Shown: positions 9,160-18,104 of the stretch, piece after piece
Layout: each line of letters opens with the position of its first letter
Numbering within the stretch: the first letter of the stretch is position 1
Assembly: GCA_945920185.1 (NCBI GenBank)
Contig: CAMEJP010000002.1
Span: 42,769 to 106,768, forward strand
Source of the DNA: an uncultured Eubacterium sp.
Lineage (GTDB): Bacteria > Bacillota > Clostridia > Lachnospirales > Lachnospiraceae
DNA length: 64,000 nucleotides
Direction: 5' to 3'
The notes under the pieces: generated by a model
Databases searched by the model: none
What the model was told of the DNA's origin: nothing
What the model saw: the letters and a program-made list of their open reading frames with translations, nothing else
Translations under genes and position numbers: made by a program

Positions 9160-10518
9160 ATGCACAGAGAACAATATAAAAGGATTGTTAATTTCTTACA
9201 GGGATTAGTATTGCTTGCTATTGAAACAGGAATTTTTGCTTATGTATGGTACGGAAAGTATGCCGACGTCATAGAGCTCCCGTTTTTTAAGCGTGGAAAT
9301 TGGGCAGTAATAGGTATGTACGCCCTTATGGCGTTTTTGTTTACAAAGATATATTCGGGATATAAGATAGGTTATATAAGAACCATGGATACGGTGTATT
9401 CAAATGTTATTGCAATGCTTTGTACAAACGTGGTTATGTACTTCCAGCTTGTGCTTATATCGCGTCACTATTACAGTGCAAGCATTATGGTGCTTATTAT
9501 GGGAATAGATGTATGTGTGATTATATTGTGGACTTTTGCATGCAAGAGGATATATGCAAGTATTTATCCTGCACGAAATATGATTATCATATATGATAAG
9601 TATTCGCCAACATTTCTTATGGAGAAAATGAATTCGCGAAAGGACAAGTATAACGTAACAAAGGCTATAAACGTAAATGTAGGCAAGGAAAAGCTTCTTG
9701 AGGAGATAAGCAGATATGATGCTGTTGTCATATGCGATATTGAAGCGGTGATGCGTAACTTTATTTTGAAATACTGTTACAAAAATTCAATAAGAACATA
9801 TGTCACACCAAGAATATCAGATATTATTATCATAGGTTCCGATGAAATGCATCTTTTTGACACACCTCTGCTTTTGTCAAGAAATCAGGGACTTTCCATA
9901 GACCAGAGGTTTATCAAAAGGGCAATGGATATAATCGTATCGTCGGTGGGCATAGTCATAGCTTCGCCTATTATGCTTATATGTGCCATTGCCATAAAGG
10001 CGTATGACGGAGGTCCTGTATTTTACAGGCAGGACAGGCAGACAATCAACGGAAAGATATTTAGGATATACAAGTTCAGAAGCATGATAGTGGATTCAGA
10101 GAAAAACGGTGCCAGACTTGCAAAAAAGAATGATGACCGTATTACGCCTGTGGGAAAGGTGCTAAGAAATCTGCATTTTGACGAGCTTCCGCAGCTTTTT
10201 AACGTTTTTGTCGGCGATATGTCCATGGTAGGTCCAAGACCTGAAAGACCGGAAATATGCGAGCAGTATATGAAGGACATGCCTGAGTTTGATTTCAGGC
10301 TTAAGGTAAAGGCAGGGCTTACAGGCTATGCACAGGTGTACGGAAAGTACAATACCACCCCGTACGATAAATTAAAACTTGATTTAAGTTACATTCAGAA
10401 ACAGAGTATTCTTCTGGACCTTAAGCTGATGCTGCTCACATTTAAAATAATGTTTCAAAAGGAATCATCAGAAGGTGTGGAAAATGACCAGACTACTGCA
10501 TTGAAAGGAAAAAAATGA
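9160..10518 (+). CDS. Polyprenyl-phosphate sugar-1-phosphate transferase (initiating enzyme)
   Basis: This 452-residue protein probably starts the surface polysaccharide by moving a sugar-1-phosphate from a nucleotide sugar to undecaprenyl phosphate. It has four or five N-terminal membrane segments (about residues 15-125), a central soluble domain, a further membrane segment near residue 270 and the C-terminal bacterial sugar transferase domain with the signature blocks GGPVFYRQDR, IYKFRSM, FDELPQLFNVFVGDMS and VGPRPERPE. ATG 9160 has GGAG six bases upstream; an earlier ATG at 9148 overlaps that site. It opens the polysaccharide locus and overlaps the ABC permease gene by four bases (ATGA). 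The sugar specificity cannot be read. Confidence 0.9.
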   Translation: MHREQYKRIVNFLQGLVLLAIETGIFAYVWYGKYADVIELPFFKRGNWAVIGMYALMAFLFTKIYSGYKIGYIRTMDTVYSNVIAMLCTNVVMYFQLVLISRHYYSASIMVLIMGIDVCVIILWTFACKRIYASIYPARNMIIIYDKYSPTFLMEKMNSRKDKYNVTKAINVNVGKEKLLEEISRYDAVVICDIEAVMRNFILKYCYKNSIRTYVTPRISDIIIIGSDEMHLFDTPLLLSRNQGLSIDQRFIKRAMDIIVSSVGIVIASPIMLICAIAIKAYDGGPVFYRQDRQTINGKIFRIYKFRSMIVDSEKNGARLAKKNDDRITPVGKVLRNLHFDELPQLFNVFVGDMSMVGPRPERPEICEQYMKDMPEFDFRLKVKAGLTGYAQVYGKYNTTPYDKLKLDLSYIQKQSILLDLKLMLLTFKIMFQKESSEGVENDQTTALKGKK

Positions 10519-11306
10519 AAAGTATAATTATAGATTTATGGAAAAACAAGCGGCTTATATTTAATCTGGCAAAGAATGATTTTAAAACAAAATATGCGGG
10601 TTCTTATCTCGGAATATTTTGGGCATTTGTACAGCCCATAGTTACGATACTTGTATACTGGTTTGTATTTCAGGTCGGCTTTCGTTCGGGAACGGTATCA
10701 GAGTTTCCTTTTGTAGTATGGCTTACCTGCGGTATGGTGCCATGGTTCTTTTTCTCTGACGCATGGATGAGTGCAACAAACAGTATGCTGGAATACAGTT
10801 ATCTTGTAAAAAAGGTTGTGTTTAATATCGGTATACTTCCGATGGTAAAGATATTGTCGGCCTTTTTTGTAAATCTGTTTTTTATACTGGTAATGCTGGT
10901 GCTTTGTGCCGTATACGGATATTATCCTAACCTTTACTCACTGCAGTTTATATATTACATTTTTGCAATGTTTATGCTGGTACTGTCACTTTCATATCTG
11001 ACAAGTGCCATTGTAATATTTTTCAGGGATTTGACTCAGCTTATGAACATAGTGCTTCAGGTAGGTATGTGGATGACTCCCATTATGTGGAACAAGGCTA
11101 TGCTTGATGAAAGCTTATGGTGGATACTTAAGCTTAATCCGATGTTCTATATAGTGCAGGGCTACAGGGATTCCATACTGGAGCAGACGTGGTTCTTTGA
11201 GCATATGACATGGACCATATATTTCTGGGTATTTATCATAGTGGCATTTATCATAGGTACGGCTATATTTAAGAAGCTTCGTCCACATTTTGCGGATGTA
11301 CTGTAA
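10515..11306 (+). CDS. wzm: Polysaccharide ABC exporter, permease (Wzm/TagG type)
   Basis: A 263-residue ABC-2 type permease with six predicted membrane helices and the amphipathic N-terminal start seen in Wzm and TagG proteins (FNLAKNDFKTKYAGSYLGIFWAF). It would pair with the ATPase encoded next to move a lipid-linked polymer across the membrane. The start overlaps the preceding stop and its own stop overlaps the next frame (TAATG), which points to tight translational coupling in one operon. Confidence 0.9.
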   Translation: MKSIIIDLWKNKRLIFNLAKNDFKTKYAGSYLGIFWAFVQPIVTILVYWFVFQVGFRSGTVSEFPFVVWLTCGMVPWFFFSDAWMSATNSMLEYSYLVKKVVFNIGILPMVKILSAFFVNLFFILVMLVLCAVYGYYPNLYSLQFIYYIFAMFMLVLSLSYLTSAIVIFFRDLTQLMNIVLQVGMWMTPIMWNKAMLDESLWWILKLNPMFYIVQGYRDSILEQTWFFEHMTWTIYFWVFIIVAFIIGTAIFKKLRPHFADVL

Positions 11307-11332
11307 TGAAAATTTCAGAAGGCGAGGAGCAT

Positions 11333-12595
11333 ATGGAAGCAGAAAAGATGATTGAGATTGAAAATCTCACAAAGATATACAATTTGTACGAAAAGCCTAT
11401 CGACAGGCTTAAGGAATCTTTAAGTATAGGACATAAATGCTACCACAAAGAGCATTATGCCTTAAAGGATGTGTCGTTTACCGTAAACAGGGGTGAATCC
11501 ATAGGTATTATGGGTATAAACGGCTCGGGAAAATCCACAATTCTCAAGATTATAACAGGAGTTTTGAATCCTACCTCGGGAAAGGTTGTCACTCACGGAA
11601 AGATTTCAGCACTTCTGGAGCTTGGAGCAGGCTTTAATCCTGAGTATACGGGCATAGAAAACATTTATCTTAACGGAACAATGATGGGCTATACAAAGGA
11701 AGAAATGAAGGAGAGGGTTCCGTCCATTGTGGAGTTTGCAGATATAGGTGATTTTATAAACCAGCCTGTAAAGACATATTCAAGCGGTATGTTTGCAAGA
11801 CTGGCATTTGCCGTTTCCATAAATGTAGAACCGGAGATACTCATTGTTGATGAAGCATTGAGCGTTGGAGATATAAGATTTCAGCTTAAATGTATTGAAA
11901 AAATGAAACAGATGATGAAGGGCGGTACAACCGTACTGTTTGTTTCGCATGACGTAAATGCCATAAGACGTTTCTGTACCCGTGCCATATGGTTAAGACA
12001 CGGTGTCATAGAGGAAGACGGCGATGTAAACCGTATCTCCGATAAGTATCTTGACTTTTTAAAGATTGGCGAAGAGTACTATGATGAAAAGAAAAATGAA
12101 GATACGGCTGTAAAGACAGAGGAAGATAAAGAGCAGGAAGAAGAGAAGCTTGCAAAAAATGTCATAGCAGAGATAACAAGTTTTAAGGTTATGAACAGCA
12201 ATAATGTCGAGGTGTCGGAGGTTGACATTAACGAGCCTCTTAATATTGAAGTGACATACAATGTTTATGACGAAAACATAAAAAAACCGGTTGTCGGTAT
12301 TGCGGTACGTGGTATGGACGACGATTATGTGTGCGGACTTAACTCGCTCCTTGACAATCACAGGGTAGATTGGAAAAAGGGTGAAAACAGAATAACCCTG
12401 CGATATACTCAGGGCATGCTTGCCATAGGCGGAAAATATTACTTTGATGTTGCACTTTATGATGAAACGGCAACCGTTCCGATACAGTATATATCTGTGG
12501 TAAAGAAAATTGCAGTGTATTCAGGATACAAAGGCGAGGGAAGATATATTATCCCTCATGTCTGGGAAAATGGAGGAAACAATGAGCAAATATGA
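11333..12595 (+). CDS. wzt: Polysaccharide ABC exporter, ATPase with C-terminal carbohydrate-binding domain (Wzt type)
   Basis: The 420-residue protein has an ABC ATPase in its first 240 residues: Walker A GINGSGKST, the signature YSSGMFARLAFA and Walker B EILIVDEALSVGD. A charged linker rich in Glu and Lys follows, then a C-terminal beta domain of about 140 residues that looks like the Wzt_C fold. In O9a-type systems that fold binds the capped end of the finished polymer and allows export. ATG 11333 is chosen for GAGGAG at 11324-11329; the frame is open back to an ATG at 11306 that touches the permease stop. The methyltransferase gene begins 14 bases inside its 3' end. Confidence 0.9.
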   Translation: MEAEKMIEIENLTKIYNLYEKPIDRLKESLSIGHKCYHKEHYALKDVSFTVNRGESIGIMGINGSGKSTILKIITGVLNPTSGKVVTHGKISALLELGAGFNPEYTGIENIYLNGTMMGYTKEEMKERVPSIVEFADIGDFINQPVKTYSSGMFARLAFAVSINVEPEILIVDEALSVGDIRFQLKCIEKMKQMMKGGTTVLFVSHDVNAIRRFCTRAIWLRHGVIEEDGDVNRISDKYLDFLKIGEEYYDEKKNEDTAVKTEEDKEQEEEKLAKNVIAEITSFKVMNSNNVEVSEVDINEPLNIEVTYNVYDENIKKPVVGIAVRGMDDDYVCGLNSLLDNHRVDWKKGENRITLRYTQGMLAIGGKYYFDVALYDETATVPIQYISVVKKIAVYSGYKGEGRYIIPHVWENGGNNEQI

Positions 12596-13874
12596 GTGTG
12601 AACTTGATTTAGAGACAGATAACTCGCTTTCGCTTATAGTAAGAAGAATTAAAGAAGGTTCAAAGATACTTGAATTCGGACCGGCAGCAGGAAGGCTTAC
12701 AAAGCATTTGAAGGAGGGTATGAACTGTCAGGTGTACATTGTGGAGCTTGACGGCGAGGCATATAAGAAAGCTCTTTTGTATGCGGAAGACGGAGTTGTC
12801 GGTGACATAGAAACATATGAGTGGCATGAGAAATTTAAAAACGAGAAATTTGATTATATATTGTTTGCGGATGTGCTGGAGCACCTGAGAAATCCAAAGA
12901 AGGTTATTAAAGTGTGCAGGGAGCATCTTTGCGAGAATGGAAGGATAATCACATCCATTCCTAATGTTGCCCACAATTCTGTCATATTTAACCTTTTAAA
13001 AAATAGTTTCAGATATAATAATCTCGGACTTCTTGATAATACGCATATACATTTGTTTACTTATAATTCGGTCAGGGAAATGTTTGAAGAAAACGGTATG
13101 TTCATATCGTATTTTGACGGAACTTATATTGATGAGGTTGCCGGAGAATTTCCGCACAGCATAAAGGAGGCGGATTCCGTTCAAAGTCAGACACTTTGCG
13201 AACATCCTTACGGCGAAGTATATCAGTTTATAGCTGAAGCCGTAAATAGCAGTGAAGGTAAGGAATGTGAACACCGCATACGAAAATTTCTCCCAAACAG
13301 ACTGTGTACCGTATATTTTGATAACGGAAACGGCTATAATGAAGATAATGTCAAACGATATTATTATGATGAAGAAAACAGAATAAGCATTGTTCTTGAA
13401 CGTGGAAGAGATTATGATGAGAAAACTCTGCGTGTACGGTTTGATCCGTATGAAGGAAGAGCGGTGCGGGTAAGCGGATTTAAGGTTTCGGATGAGTCAG
13501 GAAATGCCGTTGAATATATATGTAACGGTGAAATCTTTTCGGAAGGAATTATATTCGGAACAACTGATCCTGCCATTGAATTTGCCATAAACGGTGCGGT
13601 TAATGTGAAAATAGAGGCACAGCTTTTTGTCCTTGCTGATACCCAGACTGTTGAGAGAATGCAAAAATGGATATCAAAAAGAGAAGAAATTATAAATAAT
13701 CAGGCTGAAGAACTTCTTATAAAGGATAACAGAATAAATGAACTTTGTGCCGAGATTAACTCTCTTCGTGGGAAGATAGAATCAAGACAGCAGATTATAG
13801 ACAGTATGAAAAATTCAACTTCATGGAAAGTTACCAAGCCAATAAGGACTGTAAAGGATGCATTTAAAAAATAG
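12582..13874 (+). CDS. SAM-dependent methyltransferase with C-terminal coiled coil
   Basis: The 430-residue protein starts with a class I methyltransferase: motif I ILEFGPAAGRLTKHL, the acidic VELDGE loop, then YILFADVLEHLRNPK. A central beta-rich domain (about 235-350) is followed by some 55 residues of heptad-like coiled coil and the basic tail SWKVTKPIRTVKDAFKK. ATG 12582 has GGAGG at 12572-12576 and lies within the Wzt gene. Its position right after a Wzt with a substrate-binding domain recalls chain-terminating enzymes such as WbdD, where a terminal modification plus a coiled coil sets polymer length. That role is inference; no kinase domain like that of WbdD is seen. Confidence 0.8.
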   Translation: MSKYECELDLETDNSLSLIVRRIKEGSKILEFGPAAGRLTKHLKEGMNCQVYIVELDGEAYKKALLYAEDGVVGDIETYEWHEKFKNEKFDYILFADVLEHLRNPKKVIKVCREHLCENGRIITSIPNVAHNSVIFNLLKNSFRYNNLGLLDNTHIHLFTYNSVREMFEENGMFISYFDGTYIDEVAGEFPHSIKEADSVQSQTLCEHPYGEVYQFIAEAVNSSEGKECEHRIRKFLPNRLCTVYFDNGNGYNEDNVKRYYYDEENRISIVLERGRDYDEKTLRVRFDPYEGRAVRVSGFKVSDESGNAVEYICNGEIFSEGIIFGTTDPAIEFAINGAVNVKIEAQLFVLADTQTVERMQKWISKREEIINNQAEELLIKDNRINELCAEINSLRGKIESRQQIIDSMKNSTSWKVTKPIRTVKDAFKK

Positions 13875-13910
13875 AACTGCAGCCGCAAATCTGAAATTTG
13901 CGGCGAGTTC
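13874..13910 (+). promoter_or_regulatory. Leader hairpin before the GT4 gene
   Basis: GCCGCAAAT (13882-13890) pairs perfectly with ATTTGCGGC (13896-13904) around a five-base loop, and GAACT (13874-13878) can pair with AGTTC (13906-13910) outside it. No T run follows, so a simple terminator is unlikely. The sequence right after it (13911-13940) recurs at 26511-26540. Confidence 0.6.
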
Positions 13911-13940
13911 TTACGCTAACGCTTCAGAATGTGAGGAAAT
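13911..13940 (+). repeat. 30-bp leader repeat, copy 1
   Basis: This stretch directly precedes the GT4 start codon and matches 27 of 30 bases at 26511-26540, which directly precedes the WsaF-like gene. Its 3' half, GCTTCAGAATGTGAGG (13921-13936), occurs exactly again at 16137-16152 before rfbA. It contains the ribosome binding site. Confidence 0.75.
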
Positions 13941-15080
13941 ATGAAAAAGGCTTTAATAGTGACTACGGTCAGCGGGTTTGTGCCGCAGTTTGAAATGAAT
14001 AATGTTCGTCTGTTGCAGGAGAGAGGCTATGAGGTTCATTATGCCGCAAATTACAATACTCCTGTGTATGGGGATAATTCCCGCCTTGAAGGAACGGGAA
14101 TAATAAGGCATCAGGTGGATTTTGTGAAATCCCCGTTTTCCTTTTCAAACATAAAGGTATACAGACAGTTAAAGGCTGTGGTAAAGGAATTAAACAGGGA
14201 TGGGGAACTGAAGATTATACACTGTCATACTCCTATGGGAGGAGCTATGGCAAGACTTGTGGGAAAGGGACTCCGAAAGTACGGTACAAAAATAATATAT
14301 ACGGCTCACGGTTTTCATTTTTTTAAGGGGGCAGATAAGCTTAACTGGCTTGTATACCATACCGCAGAAAAATGGCTTTCAAGATATACGGATGTACTTA
14401 TAACAATTAACCGCGAGGATCACAGGGCTGCAAAAAGTTTTCATATGAAAAAGCTGGCATACATACCGGGAGTAGGTATGGATCTAAAAAAGATTGAAGC
14501 CATACCGTGTGAAAGAGAGGCAGTAAGGAATGAACTGGGACTTTCGGGTGATGATTACTGTCTTGCAAGCGTGGGAGAACTTTCTGACAGAAAGAATCAT
14601 CGCATAGTTATAGAGGCAATGGCAGAGATTCCCGATAAGAATATCAAATATGTCATATGCGGAAGCGGTGCAAATGATGCCATGCTAAAAGAGCTGGCAA
14701 AAACGCTCGGTGTTGACAAAAAGATTATATTTGCGGGATACAGAACCGACGCGGTGAGAGTGCTTAAGGCTATGGACGCATTTGTATTTCCGTCACTTCA
14801 GGAGGGACTGCCGGTGGCACTTATGGAGGCTATGGCAGCAGGACTTCCGGTAATAGCTTCTAAAATACGTGGAAATGAGGATTTGGTTGATAGTACAAGC
14901 GGTATTCTTGTGCCTTCTTCTGATAAGGCATCATATGTAGCTGCCATAAAGACAATAAGTTCATATACTGATGAACAGCTTAGCGGGGTGCGTGAGCACA
15001 ATAAACTGGTGCTGGGCAATTTTACGCTGGAAAAAGTAGAGAAGATTATGAAAAAGGTGTACAACTACGCAGAAAGGTGA
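13941..15080 (+). CDS. Glycosyltransferase family 4
   Basis: A 379-residue GT-B glycosyltransferase similar in layout to EpsD/EpsF-type enzymes. The N-terminal half carries the acceptor side (HCHTPMGGAMARL, YTAHGFHFFKG). The C-terminal half carries the nucleotide-sugar site with PGVGMD, VGELSDRKNH and the family 4 E-x7-E block in FPSLQEGLPVALMEAMAAGLP. It would add one sugar to the lipid-linked chain at the inner membrane face. The donor and acceptor are not predictable. It is followed after six bases by a GT2 gene. Confidence 0.9.
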   Translation: MKKALIVTTVSGFVPQFEMNNVRLLQERGYEVHYAANYNTPVYGDNSRLEGTGIIRHQVDFVKSPFSFSNIKVYRQLKAVVKELNRDGELKIIHCHTPMGGAMARLVGKGLRKYGTKIIYTAHGFHFFKGADKLNWLVYHTAEKWLSRYTDVLITINREDHRAAKSFHMKKLAYIPGVGMDLKKIEAIPCEREAVRNELGLSGDDYCLASVGELSDRKNHRIVIEAMAEIPDKNIKYVICGSGANDAMLKELAKTLGVDKKIIFAGYRTDAVRVLKAMDAFVFPSLQEGLPVALMEAMAAGLPVIASKIRGNEDLVDSTSGILVPSSDKASYVAAIKTISSYTDEQLSGVREHNKLVLGNFTLEKVEKIMKKVYNYAER

Positions 15081-15086
15081 TGTGTA

Positions 15087-15995
15087 ATGGATAAAACAGA
15101 GGTGATTCTTTCCACATACAATGCCACTAAATATCTCAAGGTTCAGCTAGACAGCATATTGCAGCAGGATTATGAAAATATTTCCCTGCTTATTCGTGAT
15201 GACGGCTCTACGGACGGCACTTTGGAGATTTTGGAGGAATATGCACAAAAATATGATAACGTAAGGTATTACGCAGGTGAAAATCTTGGTGCAGCGGGAA
15301 GCTTTTTTGACCTTATGAAAAATGTTTCTGAGGATGCTAAGTATATAGCACTCTCAGATCAGGATGATTATTGGATGCCTGAAAAGATAAGCGTGGCTGT
15401 GAGAAATATAAGGTCATGCGAGAACAGTCACAAAAATGTGGGTGTGCTGTATTGCACAAATCAGCTTCTTGTGGATGAAAATCTTACCCCGATTGACACT
15501 ACATTTTCAAGGGCGGGACTCAGACCTTCTTTTGGAAACGCTCTTGTTGAAAACATATGTACAGGCTGTACGGCTGTATTTAACAGAAAGGTGTTAAAGG
15601 CTGTTGTTACACATATCCCTGATTACTGCATTATGCACGATTTCTGGCTGTATCTTGTGGCGTCTTACATAGGAAAGGTAATCTATGACGATACCTCCTA
15701 TATACTTTACAGACAACATGCTGACAATGTGCTTGGAGAGAGAAGCAGCCGCATTGAGGAGCTTAAGCACAGAATACAGTGCTTTAAGTCGAGATATAAT
15801 ACGCTTACCATGCAGAACAAGGAGTTTGTAAGACTTTTTGAGATGAAAGGAAAGAAGGGAGAGCTTGCAAAGCTGGTGGCTGACTATAAGGAAGGCACAA
15901 ACCGCTTTAAGGTGGCAACGTCTTCAAAGGTTTTTCGCCAAAGAACGGCTGATGACATTATATTCAGAATATTGTTTCTGTTTGGATTAAGATAA
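15087..15995 (+). CDS. Glycosyltransferase family 2
   Basis: A 302-residue GT-A glycosyltransferase. The start EVILSTYNATKYLKVQLDSI, the DDGSTDGT loop and the SDQDDYW acidic motif are typical of rhamnosyltransferase-like GT2 enzymes, and MHDFWLYLVAS may be the acceptor-side catalytic region. AAAGGTGATG lies just upstream of ATG 15087. It ends a subcluster; an intergenic region with a promoter for the rfb genes follows. With dTDP-rhamnose genes next door, rhamnose is a reasonable but unproven donor. Confidence 0.88.
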   Translation: MDKTEVILSTYNATKYLKVQLDSILQQDYENISLLIRDDGSTDGTLEILEEYAQKYDNVRYYAGENLGAAGSFFDLMKNVSEDAKYIALSDQDDYWMPEKISVAVRNIRSCENSHKNVGVLYCTNQLLVDENLTPIDTTFSRAGLRPSFGNALVENICTGCTAVFNRKVLKAVVTHIPDYCIMHDFWLYLVASYIGKVIYDDTSYILYRQHADNVLGERSSRIEELKHRIQCFKSRYNTLTMQNKEFVRLFEMKGKKGELAKLVADYKEGTNRFKVATSSKVFRQRTADDIIFRILFLFGLR

Positions 15996-16074
15996 TGGCA
16001 GAGGTTATACAGATTTATAACGCAGAAACCTAAATTTGAGATTAAGCGTAAAGCTTGTTTTGCCTAAACAAATA

Positions 16075-16103
16075 TAGACAAGCTATTGAAAATATTGTAT
16101 AAT
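16075..16103 (+). promoter_or_regulatory. Promoter for the dTDP-rhamnose genes
   Basis: TAGACA (16075-16080) and a perfect TATAAT (16098-16103) are separated by 17 bases in a 162-base gap between the GT2 gene and rfbA. AGCTTGT near 16052 can pair with ACAAGCT around 16078-16084, so the -35 box can sit in a hairpin. Confidence 0.7.
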
Positions 16104-16128
16104 CAAAGCAACTGTGCAAAATGATTTG

Positions 16129-16152
16129 AAGCATATGCTTCAGAATGTGAGG
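16129..16152 (+). repeat. Palindrome plus leader-repeat core before rfbA
   Basis: GAAGCATATGCTTC (16129-16142) is a perfect 14-bp palindrome. It runs into GCTTCAGAATGTGAGG (16137-16152), identical to 13921-13936 and close to 26521-26536. It lies between the promoter and the start codon, so it is transcribed. Confidence 0.65.
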
Positions 16153-16157
16153 TTAAA

Positions 16158-17045
16158 ATGAAAGGTATAATTTTGGCAGGAGGTTCAGGCACACGCCTCT
16201 ACCCGCTTACAATGGTAACAAGTAAACAATTACTCCCTATATATGATAAGCCGATGATATATTATCCTCTGTCTACGCTTATGCTTGCGGGCATAAAGGA
16301 TATTCTTATCATATCTACGCCTACAGATTTGCCTAATTTTGAAAGACTTTTAGGTGATGGTTCAAATTTCGGACTGAATTTAAGCTATAAGGTTCAGCCG
16401 TCTCCGGACGGACTTGCTCAGGCGTTTATTCTCGGCGAGGAGTTTATCGGCGATGACACCTGTGCAATGGTGCTTGGAGACAATATATTTTACGGCAACG
16501 GATTTTCAAGGATACTTAAAAGTGCGGTTGAAAATGCCGAGCAGAATCACAGGGCTACGGTATTCGGATACTATGTGGATGACCCTGAAAGATTCGGCAT
16601 AGTTGAATTTGACGAGAGTGGAAAGGTTATATCCGTAGAGGAGAAACCACAAAAGCCTAAGTCAAATTATGCCATAACAGGTCTGTATTTTTACGACAAC
16701 AGATGCGTAAAGTATGCTAAAGAGCAGAAGCCGTCAGCAAGAGGCGAGCTTGAGATAACGGATCTTAACAGGATGTATCTTGAGAACGGAGAGCTTGACG
16801 TAAAGCTTCTCGGACGTGGCTTTGCATGGCTTGATACGGGAACGATGGACAGTCTTCTTGAAGCTTCGGACTTTGTGGCCTGTGTTGAGAAAAGACAGGG
16901 TGTTAAGATATCTGCGATTGAAGAGATTGCCTATATAAACGGCTGGATTGATAAGGAAAAACTTATGGAGTCAGCTAAGAAATACGGAAAGTCAACATAC
17001 GGACAGCACCTTATGAGAGTTGCAGAGGGTAAGGTTCGTTATTAA
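16158..17045 (+). CDS. rfbA: Glucose-1-phosphate thymidylyltransferase
   Basis: RfbA joins dTTP and glucose-1-phosphate to make dTDP-glucose, the first step to dTDP-L-rhamnose, and is usually feedback-inhibited by the end product. The 295-residue sequence has the nucleotidyltransferase loop [11 protein letters not shown], the STPTD and LGDNIFYG blocks, and [15 protein letters not shown] near the end. Its length matches the short RmlA form. It is the first gene of rfbA-rfbB-rfbD-rfbC, with a promoter at 16075-16103. Confidence 0.96.
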   Translation: MKGIILAGGSGTRLYPLTMVTSKQLLPIYDKPMIYYPLSTLMLAGIKDILIISTPTDLPNFERLLGDGSNFGLNLSYKVQPSPDGLAQAFILGEEFIGDDTCAMVLGDNIFYGNGFSRILKSAVENAEQNHRATVFGYYVDDPERFGIVEFDESGKVISVEEKPQKPKSNYAITGLYFYDNRCVKYAKEQKPSARGELEITDLNRMYLENGELDVKLLGRGFAWLDTGTMDSLLEASDFVACVEKRQGVKISAIEEIAYINGWIDKEKLMESAKKYGKSTYGQHLMRVAEGKVRY

Positions 17046-17075
17046 TAAAAATAAGCTTTAGAATGGAGGAAAAAT

Positions 17076-18104
17076 ATGAAGATTTTAGTTACCGGAGGCG
17101 CCGGATTTATAGGCGGTAATTTTGTACACCATATGGTAAACAAGTATCCTGACTATCAGATTGTAAATCTTGATTTACTTACTTATGCAGGCAATCTTGA
17201 AACATGTAAGCCTGTTGAGAACAAGCCCAATTACAAGTTTGTAAAGGGTGACATTGCAGACAGACCGTTTATTATGGATTTGTTTGAGAAAGAAAAATTT
17301 GATGTTGTCGTAAACTTTGCGGCGGAGAGCCATGTAGACCGTTCCATAACGGACCCGGGTATATTTGTACAGACAAACGTGCTTGGTACACAGGTGCTTC
17401 TTGACGCTTCAAAGGAATACGGAGTAAAGAGATATCATCAGGTATCAACAGATGAGGTATACGGTGATTTGCCGCTTGACAGACCTGACCTGTTCTTTAC
17501 GGAAACCACACCGCTCCACACATCAAGCCCATATTCTTCAAGTAAAGCAAGCGCAGATCTTTTTGTTCTTGCATATTACAGAACTTACGGACTTCCTGTT
17601 ACAATAAGCAGATGTTCAAATAACTATGGCCCTTATCATTTCCCTGAGAAGCTCATTCCTCTTATCATAAGCCGTGCACTTGCAGACGAGGAGCTTCCTG
17701 TATACGGAAAGGGTGAAAATGTTCGTGACTGGCTTCATGTATCAGATCACTGTGAGGCTATAGACCTTATTATCCACAAGGGACGCGTAGGTGAGGTATA
17801 CAATGTAGGCGGACACAATGAGAGAACAAATCTTGAAGTTGTAAAGACTATTCTTAAAGCACTCAACAAGCCAGAGAGCCTTATCAAGTATGTTACGGAC
17901 AGACCGGGACATGATTTGAGATACGCCATTGACCCTACAAAGCTTGAAACAGAGCTTGGCTGGAAGCCGAAGTATACATTTGACACAGGTATCCAGATGA
18001 CTATCGAATGGTATCTTAACAATAAAGAGTGGTGGGAGAACATTATCAACGGTTCTTACACACAGTATTTTGACAAAATGTATGGAAAGAGGTTGGCAGA
18101 CTAA
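17076..18104 (+). CDS. rfbB: dTDP-glucose 4,6-dehydratase
   Basis: RfbB oxidises and dehydrates dTDP-glucose to dTDP-4-keto-6-deoxyglucose using bound NAD. The 342-residue short-chain dehydrogenase has the cofactor loop [11 protein letters not shown], the active-site STDEVYGDL with Asp-Glu acid/base pair, and the YSSSKASAD (YxxxK) motif. GGAGG lies well placed before ATG 17076. Its stop codon overlaps the start of rfbD (TAATG). Confidence 0.96.
   Translation: MKILVTGGAGFIGGNFVHHMVNKYPDYQIVNLDLLTYAGNLETCKPVENKPNYKFVKGDIADRPFIMDLFEKEKFDVVVNFAAESHVDRSITDPGIFVQTNVLGTQVLLDASKEYGVKRYHQVSTDEVYGDLPLDRPDLFFTETTPLHTSSPYSSSKASADLFVLAYYRTYGLPVTISRCSNNYGPYHFPEKLIPLIISRALADEELPVYGKGENVRDWLHVSDHCEAIDLIIHKGRVGEVYNVGGHNERTNLEVVKTILKALNKPESLIKYVTDRPGHDLRYAIDPTKLETELGWKPKYTFDTGIQMTIEWYLNNKEWWENIINGSYTQYFDKMYGKRLAD

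Noticed and set aside
16129..16142. A repressor operator from the perfect palindrome GAAGCATATGCTTC
   Set aside because: It overlaps the leader-repeat core shared with other genes, so a hairpin or leader role is at least as likely; no regulator gene is adjacent.
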